The notes under the pieces: generated by a model
Databases searched by the model: none
What the model was told of the DNA's origin: nothing
The model's input: the letters and a program-made list of their open reading frames with translations, nothing else
Source: Ascaphus truei
Lineage: Eukaryota; Chordata; Amphibia; Anura; Ascaphidae
Reading direction: 5' to 3'
NCBI GenBank assembly: GCA_036426205.1
Contig: WSYH01002426.1
Location: 1 to 64,000, forward strand
DNA length: 64,000 bases
Shown here: positions 56,834 through 64,000 of the stretch, one piece after another
Position numbering within the stretch: position 1 is the first letter of the stretch
Layout: the number at the start of each line of letters is the position of its first letter
Translations under genes and position numbers: made by a program

Positions 56834-58056
56834 ACACTGAGGGTCTTGTCCATATCTAAAAAATCATCTGATCCATTAGCCCCAATGGGAGAGCTACTAG
56901 TCTTGTGTTGTCTATCAGATTGGTATCTATCTCTTTCTCTTTTTCTTTCTTCTCGTTCTCTTCTCATCTCTCTCTCTCTTCTTGCCTCCTTCTCTTTCTG
57001 ATAGTCTTTATCTTTTTGTTCTTTTTCTCTCTGTTCTCTATGGAAAGCAAAATCTCTATCTCTTTGTAACTCTCTGTTCCTATGAATATCCCTTTCTCTA
57101 ATGGTTTTTTCTCTTTGTTCTTTAGCTTTTGATTCTTTTTCTCTCTGTCTACTGTATCTCTCTCCCTCTGTCTCTCCTTCTCTCTACGTCTCTCTTCTTC
57201 TAGTCTAAATTCTCTATCTCTCTCTTTCTCTTTCCCTTTGATGGTCCATGTCTCTACGTCTATCTCTATCCTCAAAGATCTTCTTTTCTAATAACATTTT
57301 ATTTTGCAAATGTGATGTTTCTTTTGCATATTTTGAATCAGAGTATCTTTGATCTTTGAATTCCCTTTGGGGAGGGTGTGATTTATTTTGTGACGGAGCA
57401 TTCTCAATTTCTCTACGATATGATGTATTTGTATAGTAGGGTTTATCTAGTCTAGAATTAAAGTTACCATATCTATTCTCATATTTTCTTTCAGTTTGGT
57501 ATTGATTTTTCTTTTTTTTCCAGTCTCGTTGTTCACCTCTCTGGTAATCCTCCTCGTCTCTTATGAATTTATTTGTTTTGTTAATGTATAGATCATTTTC
57601 CAATTTATCTATTTTCTTTTTTAATTCTCGATCTTTTAATTTAAATTCTGCTGTGTCCTCTAAATGGGCCAGTTTTTCCTCAATGATTGTAACTTCCTCA
57701 TCAATTCTTTTAATATTCTTTTTGTGTTGATTTATCAATGCTAACATCAGATCAAATGAACATTTATCAATAATATCATACCATATTTTAACAAACTCCT
57801 CATCTTCTAAATTTGATGATGGATTTTTAGAAAATCTCAGACCTCTTGGGATCCTATTGCATTTGATATATTTATTTAAAAAACTTAAATCTAACCATTT
57901 TTTTGTGTCTTTAATAAGTAATCTATCCAGTTTGTGAAATTCTTCTTCTAATAAATCATGTGAGACAGGTGTATGAGAAATATCTACATCGTGATAATTA
58001 AATTGTGACTTTCTAGATTGTCTTTTGGCAAAAATATTCAGTGAAGTGACATCCAT
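56728..58056 (-). pseudogene. PLE ORF1, coiled-coil and Arg/Glu-rich protein
   Basis: The first part (57214-58056, 280 codons) starts MDVTSLNIFAKRQSRKSQFN. It has a central Lys/Glu/Ile heptad region (about residues 100-165) that fits a coiled coil, then a Tyr/Arg/Asn-rich section, then a highly charged tail of repeated Arg-Glu pairs. Frame shifts within the charged repeats lead to further pieces at 56964-57275 and 56728-56967. I know no enzyme motif in it. Its position upstream of the RT fits the ORF1 seen in some PLEs, presumably an RNA-binding structural protein. The CT-rich DNA of the tail is prone to slippage. Confidence 0.6.
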
Positions 58057-58133
58057 TGTGAATATAATTAGTAAAAAATGTGATCCCTAGAGGAAAAAAG
58101 GCAGCCACCAAATCAATTGCAGAAAACAGAGTG

Positions 58134-58207
58134 AACCCAAGTGATTTGAATAGGCGCCAAAATTCCCCACAAATAAGAACAGATGTAAATTACAACATAT
58201 AAACAAT
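58134..58207. repeat. 74-bp direct repeat flanking the PLE, right copy
   Basis: This is the partner of 50622-50695 with two mismatches. Read on the minus strand, the Gypsy RT frame runs into it at codon YYN and ends there. Confidence 0.75.
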
Positions 58208-59177
58208 TATAGTATTTTTTCAGGGCCTGGAAAGCAGTTTCACAGGCAGGAGTCCAGGTAATAAGCACAGGCAGTTGCTTCTTGGTCAGATCAGTCAGGG
58301 GTTTGGCCAGGGCGCTGTACTGTGGGACAAATTTCCTATAGTACCCTGCGGTGCCCAAAAATGCCATGACCTGTTTCTTGGTTTTTGGAACAGGCCACTC
58401 AACTATGGCTTCTACCTTGGCTGGCTCTGGTTTGAGTTGCCCTCCACCCACCCTGTGCCCTAAGTACAGGACTTCTGCCATCCCTACCATACACTTAGTG
58501 GGTTTTAAGGTAAGCCCAGCCTCCCTGATCCTACCCAGCACCGCAGACACATGTCCTATGTGGGATTCCCAGGATTTACTAAAGACAGCAATGTCATCTA
58601 AGTAAGCCCTGGCATAGCTCTGCATCCCTTCCAGTAACCTATTGACCAGGCATTGAAAGGTAGCCGGGGCAATCTTCATCCCAAATGGCATCACCAAGAA
58701 CTCATAGAGGCCACTCGGAGTGATGAATGCTGACTTCTCCCTAGCCTCCAGGGTCAGTGGGATTTGACAATAGCCTTTGCTCAAATCCATGGTGGTCAGA
58801 TACTTTGCCCCCGCGAGTTCATCTAGTAACTCATCCATGCGGGGCATGGGGTAGGCATCTGACACCGTCCCAGCGTTGAGCAACCGGTAGTCCACACAAA
58901 ACCTGGTGGTCTTGTCCTTTTTAGGAACTAGGACTACTGGGCTTGCCCAAGGGCTCTGGGACGGAGTAATTACCGCTAGGGTCAGCATCTCCTCAATCTC
59001 TCTCTCCATACTGGTGTTGACCTCTGCTGACACTCTATAAGCGTGCTTATGCAGAGGCTGCAGGTCCCCTGTGTGTACTGGGTGTTTTGTGAGATGGGTG
59101 GTCCCTGGCATGTCAGTGAAGAGGGCGCTAAACTGAGCTAGCATGTCCCTGGCTTCTCCCTTCTGCCTAGCACTCAA
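58208..59177 (-). pseudogene. Gmr1-type Gypsy reverse transcriptase, RNase H missing
   Basis: The frame covers about 320 residues of RT. HAYRVSAEVNTSMEREIEEML, then WASPVVLVPKKDKTTRFCVDYR, LTTMDLSKGYCQIPL (first Asp), PFGMKIAPATFQCLVNRLL and YLDDIAVFS (YxDD box) follow in order. The thumb-connection FLGTAGYYRKFVPQYS comes next. It is cut after FQALKK, where RNase H should begin, and runs into the 74-bp repeat. The RT lies downstream of integrase, which is the reverse of the usual Gypsy order and is typical of the Gmr1 group. A frame break separates it from integrase around 59178-59273. Confidence 0.92.
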
Positions 59178-59273
59178 CTGTGCCCTATCTCTACCTGCTC
59201 TACAGTGTTTCCCTGCCTTGCCTCCCCCAGGAGATCAGGCAGAGCATTGCTCGCTGGATCTTCCAGCAGTGGG

Positions 59274-59750
59274 CTACAAGTTGGCCAGCACTGCTCCCAT
59301 ACTCGGTGCTCTGTACTCTTTCAACATGTTGATGTGGTATGTTTTGTGCCTCTCAGGCGCTACCTGTACAACATAGTTGCACTCATTCACCTTTCGGATA
59401 ACCGAGTACGGTCCCGAACAGGCAGCCATCAGCTTGTTCTCCCGAGTTGGTTTGAGAACAAGCACCTGCTGTCCTGGGATGAATTCTCTGCTACGGGCCT
59501 GCTGGTCATACCATCGCTTTTGCTTGGTCTGAGCAGCCCTGAGGTGGTCCTGGGCCACCCCCATGAGCATCTCTAACCGGTCTCTGAGATCTACTACATA
59601 CTGGATCACTGAAGTATCAGTAGCAGTAGTCTCCCCTTCCCATCCCTCATGGAATAGGTCCAGAGGTCCACATACCCTGCGGCCATATAGTAGCTCGAAG
59701 GGGGAGAAGCCTGTAGATTCCTGCGGTACCTCTCGGTAGGCAAACAGCAA
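59274..59750 (-). pseudogene. Gmr1-type integrase, C-terminal part
   Basis: The frame reads LLFAYREVPQESTGFSPFELLYGR, the conserved end of the integrase core, then a helical section, RWYDQQARSREF and the GPY module (CSGPYSVIRKVNECNYVVQ). The GPY module is typical of Gypsy integrases. It continues the frame at 59811-60527 after a shift between 59750 and 59811. Confidence 0.9.
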
Positions 59751-59810
59751 GTATTCTAAGAATCTCCCAGTCTTTCCCCTCCGCCTCTATAAAGGTCCGA
59801 AGCATCTGCT

Positions 59811-60527
59811 TCAGGGTAAATTAAACCTCTCCCATAATCCGTTAGTCTGGGGATGGTAAGGGGTAGTGCGCCGGTGCTGTACACCGCATGCATCCCAGAG
59901 ACAATGTAACAGTTCACTCATGAACTGCGACACCTGATCGGTTAGGATCTCACTAGGGAAACCTACCCTAGAAAAAATGTTCAGCAAAGCTGCTGCCACT
60001 GTCTTGGCATCTATGGTGCCAAGCGCTACCGCCTCAGGGTACCGGGTGGCAAAATCCACCACCGTGAGGATGTAGCACTTCCCTGACCTGCTAGGAATCA
60101 TAAGGGGTCCTATAAGATCCATCGCTACTTTCTGGAAGGGTTCCCCTATTATCGGTAGGGGTTTCAGGGGTGCCTTCACACGGTCGCCCGCCTTACCCAC
60201 TCGCTGGCAGGCATCACAAGAGCGGCATAAATTGCCCACATCTCGAGATGCCCCCGGCCAGTAGTAACGCTGTAATAACCGGGCTCGCGTTCTGTTGACC
60301 CCCTGATGTCCCGCTAATGGAATAGAGTGCGCTACCCGTAACAGTTGCTGTCGGTACCCCTGGGGCACTACTAGCTGTCGCTTACCGGTCAATCCCTCCT
60401 CTATCCCTGGGTTCCCTTCTTCTCTATACAGGAGTCCCTTATACCATAGGCAGTGCTCAGTGCCTTCCCCTGACTGAGATTCGGACACCCGAAGTCTCAC
60501 GCCGGCCAGGGTAGGGTCTGTCTTCAC
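59811..60527 (-). pseudogene. Gmr1-type integrase, zinc and catalytic core
   Basis: Residues about 75-120 hold the HHCC zinc finger (HSIPLAGH and CRSCDAC). The core carries the catalytic residues in VAMDLIGPL, LTDQVSQF and NGLWERFN, with the expected spacing. The frame is closed just after the third block by a shift. It follows the gag-protease frame with a gap of only 20 bases, so the original polyprotein probably read through. Its position before RT is the diagnostic feature of this element. Confidence 0.93.
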
Positions 60528-60547
60528 TGCCTCCCTAAACTGGGCTC

Positions 60548-62491
60548 CTAATTCTGGCCACCCCCAGTCATGTCATTGTCCGGAGAATGGGGAAGGGTGC
60601 GGGGAAACAGTAAGTCAGTCTGTGGTTGCAACTGATCCTGGCTTACCTCCCTGGGCTCCTCTGTGCCCTCCGCTAACATTGGTCCCAAAGGCTGGGGGAC
60701 TGGCGCCACCGCCATTGCCGCTGTCTGGCTCCAGGTAACCGCCGCCACTGCAGTGGGTTTGGGCACTCGGTCGTAGGTGCAGGTCATCGGTCCCAGATCG
60801 TTGCCAAGAAGAACATCGCCATCCAAACCGGGTAAAACCCCCACCTCCCACACACCCTGGCCCTCCCCCCAATTCTTAAAGATGCGGGCCACCTGCAGGA
60901 AACGTGGCTCTCCGTCGGCCACAGTGATCTGCATCCCAGGGCCTGGGAGCAATTCCTCTGGCCGGACCATATCAGGTCGGACCAGGGTCACTGCGGCTCC
61001 TGAATCCAGCAAGCCGACTGCTAGACGGTCACCGACTGTGACCGGGGTAAGATATTTGCTCCGGCCGTCCGTCTGCTGCAGGTCTGCGCCGAGATGTCCT
61101 CCGCTCCTGGCTGTAGGCACCGATGAAACCGGGATAGGGGTGACATGGGACGTCTCGCTGGGAGTTGTTTCCATGACCAGTCCTGGTTCTTTGGTGGAAG
61201 CCACCCGCACGCTGGCTACCGGCTTCGCAGCTGGGGTGCGTTGCCCTCGATAGGGTCCGTTGGAACGCAGGGGTTCCGGGCAATCTGGTCTGAGGTGACC
61301 AGTGCTGTTGCAATTGTAGCACTGGCGCTCATGCCGGAGCTCTCCCGCCTTCTGTGAACTGCTGCCCGTGGGCGGCTTTTGGGTCCACTGGGGGGTACTC
61401 ACAGCTTTCTTGGCCGGCACCGGCACGGACGCCGCTTTGGCTGGTACCTTGGCGGTCATCTGGGACCGGCTGACCACATAGTCATCTGCCATCCTCGCCG
61501 CCTCGGTGTAGGTCTTGGGATTTTTATCATACACAAAAGGCCTCACCGCCGGCGGGCACTGCTGCATGAGCTGCTCCTGAAAGATGAGGTCCAGCAGGCA
61601 TTGGTAAGTCCTGGCCTCAGAGCCCTCCACCCAGTGTAGCCCGTACAAAGCCAAGCGGGTCACATAAGTGACATAGGTCTCCTGAGGGTGCCTCTCCTCC
61701 AGCCGGAATTTACCCCGGTAAGCTTCGGGGGTAAAACCGTGCTGAAATAGCAAAAGTTCTTTCAGGTGGTCATAGTCATCAGCAAACTCCTCTGTAAGTG
61801 CCATCAATGTCTGCTTAGCCAAGCCGGAGAGTAGCGGGTCCAAGCGTGCAACCCTATGCTCGGGAAGCACCTTGTACCACCGGCACTGCGTTTCAAAGTT
61901 CCTTAAAAACATGTCGATCCGATCAGTGCCTTCCACGTACTTGGTGAGACTGTGCTTGTCCAGTTGGAGTTCATCTTTGCGGGTTTGGACCGGGGGGCAA
62001 TAAGCGGGTCTGTTCACTGCCATTGAGATAAACTTTAGCCGCTCCTCCACTGTCCCTCGGTCTCCCCACGTTGTAATCAGTGCCAACATTTCAGGGGTAA
62101 ACGGAATCGTGGCCGTAGCCATCAGTGCCCCTCTTGTCGCACTTGTCCCGGGAGGTGCACTTGTCCCCTCCCCGGGATCCTGCCGCTCCGGCACTGGGTT
62201 CAGTCCCTGATCTCCGGGCGGCTGTACAAGGGCAAGCTGAGTCGTATCCTGAGACTCTGCAAGCTCGGATTCATGTGTTGTGATTGCGGCAATCTTGTCC
62301 TCGACCTCCTGGTCCACATATTCCAGTCCATATGCACGGCACTTGTCTTTTAGCTGATTTCTAGTTTTCAGGTAATAGGCGTTCTCCGCTTCACTCATGG
62401 TTCTGGGTCGCAGCAGGTGAGGTGGTGTGACAACTTGCGTTACTTGTTGCACTAACGTGTGTTCAATATCTTTAGACCCAGGAACTCGCAA
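60548..62491 (-). CDS. Gmr1-type Gag with SCAN-like domain, and protease
   Basis: The 647-residue frame is intact. A probable natural start is MSEAENAYYLKTRNQLKDKC at 62398, since the first 31 codons overlap the leader conserved with the other Gypsy. Residues about 255-345 form a capsid segment with FRLEERHPQETYVTYVTRLA and LIFQEQLMQQCPPAVRPFV, which resembles the SCAN domain of vertebrate zinc-finger proteins. CYNCNSTGHLRPDC near residue 395 is a CCHC zinc knuckle that binds RNA. VGLLDSGAAVTLV near residue 500 is the aspartic protease site, and VLLGNDLG supplies its flap and end. The frame closes 20 bases before integrase. Confidence 0.93.
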   Translation of the reverse strand: MRVPGSKDIEHTLVQQVTQVVTPPHLLRPRTMSEAENAYYLKTRNQLKDKCRAYGLEYVDQEVEDKIAAITTHESELAESQDTTQLALVQPPGDQGLNPVPERQDPGEGTSAPPGTSATRGALMATATIPFTPEMLALITTWGDRGTVEERLKFISMAVNRPAYCPPVQTRKDELQLDKHSLTKYVEGTDRIDMFLRNFETQCRWYKVLPEHRVARLDPLLSGLAKQTLMALTEEFADDYDHLKELLLFQHGFTPEAYRGKFRLEERHPQETYVTYVTRLALYGLHWVEGSEARTYQCLLDLIFQEQLMQQCPPAVRPFVYDKNPKTYTEAARMADDYVVSRSQMTAKVPAKAASVPVPAKKAVSTPQWTQKPPTGSSSQKAGELRHERQCYNCNSTGHLRPDCPEPLRSNGPYRGQRTPAAKPVASVRVASTKEPGLVMETTPSETSHVTPIPVSSVPTARSGGHLGADLQQTDGRSKYLTPVTVGDRLAVGLLDSGAAVTLVRPDMVRPEELLPGPGMQITVADGEPRFLQVARIFKNWGEGQGVWEVGVLPGLDGDVLLGNDLGPMTCTYDRVPKPTAVAAVTWSQTAAMAVAPVPQPLGPMLAEGTEEPREVSQDQLQPQTDLLFPRTLPHSPDNDMTGGGQN

Positions 62492-62539
62492 TTACCATCG
62501 AGTTCCCACTATATTACAGTATCCCGCAGAACACTAGTA

Positions 62540-62589
62540 ATACAGGTCCAGTTCAGTCCCGCTGCTGCCACCAGTTAAGTTTAATAGCC
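62540..62589 (-). promoter_or_regulatory. Gypsy primer-binding-site region
   Basis: Just inside the LTR, the minus strand reads GGCTATTAAACTTAACTGG and then TGGCAGCAGCGGGACTG. This lies at the expected place for the tRNA primer site, and its pattern is shared with the leader at 24024. I cannot name the primer tRNA. Confidence 0.5.
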
Positions 62590-64000
62590 TGTGACGATAG
62601 CCTGCCACAGGTATTAAAGGGTTAACACAAATCACTGGGTTGAACTGGGACGAGTCTTAGATATAATAAAGTATATTTATTCCTTTGGATAGGTGGACAC
62701 ACGAATAATACAGTAACAAACAAGAAGTACACTTACTTTGGGGTTGGGGAATGAGAAGTATATAGCATAGCAATTCTCTCGCAATCAGGTAGCATTCAGA
62801 TGATAAATTGAAGACAAAGGATACAGGGGAACAACAGTTTATAAACCTTTTGTGCCCTATCCTTAACATTGAGTACCGTGGATTGGTTTTCAATTACCTC
62901 TAGCCAGTCGTTAACGTGGGAACACAATTTGACTCATGCCCCCTGCTAGTGGGTACATGCGCAGTAGAGCTCTGGGGTCTCATTTCTATAACCCCTCCTC
63001 TACCTCAGGGATGCCAGCTAGTCTACCAATTTGTGATTCTGACAGGATATTCTTTGTTTGTGAGGTGTGAAATGGAACACTTTGAAGACTGCTCTGGTTT
63101 GAGTAATCTCTGCCCTCATGCAAACAGTGGAGGTGACAAAATCCTTTGAAACATACTCAAGTCCTAGACATTGGGTCGCCTTTCTGGCCATATGCTACCT
63201 TGGTATGCAAAGGAATTTCCTCTGTGTTTTACCCATACCTTGAAATACAGTATGTTGGATAAAACATGAACATATCAAAATATCCGGTTCCTTTGGGTCC
63301 AGCAGGTCCAAACTTCCCAGTTCTCAATGCCAGAACTGGGACACCCTATGGTCCAATTTGCGACTTGCTACGACCTGGGGAATTGGAGATACACAAATAC
63401 ACTTAAAACCGTTTCACATTTTAATACACAAAACTCCGCTGTAAATTAAATCACGTTTTTTCACTAAATCCCCATTGAAAACAACGGGTTCCGCCGCCAT
63501 AGACTTTCAATGGCAAACCGCCGCCATTGGCGGCTATGGGAATCCCCACCATAGACTTTCAACGGGGCGATGCCGCCGTTGAAGTCAATGGGGTTTTTCC
63601 GCCGTAGCCGGTCAATGGGGTTTGGCCGCCATTGAAGTCTATGGGAGAAATCCCGAACTTTCAAGGGGGTCCATACTCCGTCGGGTTGGTCCAAGCGGGT
63701 CAAGGATGGTTCTGCAGCGATGCCGGAGCAGTGGCTACAGATACCCCAAACCCTGATCCGCTGGGCCCTCCGGAACTGGAGCTAGGGATTACCAAATTTC
63801 AGCATTTGACACTTAGCCGTTTTCCTGAGCTGTTTCTGCCGCCGCCATTGGAACCTATGGCGCGGCCCACTCTTCTCGGTTCGACCCGTATCGGGGGTCC
63901 AGGATACGGGGACCCGGTTGTGGTCGAGTGGGGGGAGGTCTAGGAACTAGGGACAGAAAGAATTTTATTTCTAGGGGCCCTAGAACTGTTTATTCTCACG
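62590..64000 (-). mobile_element. 5' LTR of the minus-strand Gmr1-type Gypsy, cut by the window end
   Basis: It starts TGTGACGATAGCC in plus orientation and matches 48777-50190. At least 1411 bp are present and the far end lies beyond the window. It drives transcription of gag to pol on the minus strand. It carries the same array of self-complementary words at 63475-63650. Confidence 0.9.

Larger units (their letters stand above)
50696..58133 (-). mobile_element. Penelope-like element inserted in the Gypsy
   Basis: The ~7.4-kb minus-strand element has a 5' leader, ORF1 (about 56728-58056), the RT with GIY-YIG nuclease (54531-56833), repeated terminal units, and a 3' end with a hammerhead-like motif at 51378-51421. 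A solo LTR (52717-53545) is nested inside it. The clade could be Neptune- or Poseidon-like, both present in amphibians, but I cannot place it without a tree. The 3' part from 50696 to 51370 holds no gene. Confidence 0.8.

Noticed and set aside
60615..60872. Gly-rich minus-strand frame inside the Gag-protease gene
   Set aside because: It overlaps the protease in another frame and has no independent support.

Overview
The window is repeat-saturated vertebrate nuclear DNA, most likely amphibian and probably anuran. I infer this from the mixture of families present: an L1 with an RRM-type ORF1, Penelope-like elements (PLEs) with GIY-YIG nucleases, Gmr1-type Gypsy elements with very long LTRs, Tc1-like elements, and several older jockey/L2-type LINE fragments. 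No bacterial signal, operon or single-copy host gene can be supported. Almost every recognisable reading frame belongs to a transposable element, and most are broken.

Layout. 1-14.1 kb: a GA-rich minisatellite, then two tandem copies of a ~6.3 kb unit (295-6578 and 6579-~14100). Each unit carries a tRNA-like SINE head, a small inverted-repeat MITE, an orphan hammerhead-like motif, minus-strand remnants of a retroviral envelope TM subunit, and an internally deleted LINE. Copy 2 was later hit by a 1573-bp solo LTR with a 5-bp target duplication. 14.6-16.4 kb: a palindrome of Penelope-type terminal sequence. 16.3-18.5 kb and 22.3-22.4 kb: a decayed Tc1-like transposon copy split by a non-autonomous LTR element (18.5-22.3 kb). 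22.4-24.2 kb: a plus-strand Gmr1-type 5' LTR and leader. 25.55-26.4 kb: a ~345-bp satellite. 26.68-37.97 kb: an L1 with its target-site duplication, split by a PLE (30.29-34.60 kb) that has its own 17-bp duplication and two ~1.5-kb inverted arms. 38.3-44.3 kb: the best candidate for something new, an intron-containing Tc1-like transposase gene (minus) arranged head to head with a BEN-domain gene (plus). 45.6-48.8 kb: two LINE fragments. 48.8-64 kb: a minus-strand Gmr1-type Gypsy (integrase before reverse transcriptase, SCAN-like Gag) invaded by a PLE that itself contains a solo LTR.

How the parts work together. The Gypsy encodes Gag-protease, integrase and RT, but its RNase H is missing. The PLEs encode ORF1, RT and a GIY-YIG nuclease, and carry hammerhead-like RNA motifs at their ends; two helices of these motifs covary between families. 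In the Tc1-like locus, five exons joined at GT-AG sites give a transposase of about 331 residues. A 261-bp spacer separates its start from the BEN gene, which suggests a shared promoter and a possible accessory DNA-binding protein. Some stretches (about 16.7-22.3 kb and 48.78-49.35 kb) are rich in single-base deletions relative to their sister copies, so some frame breaks may be assembly errors.
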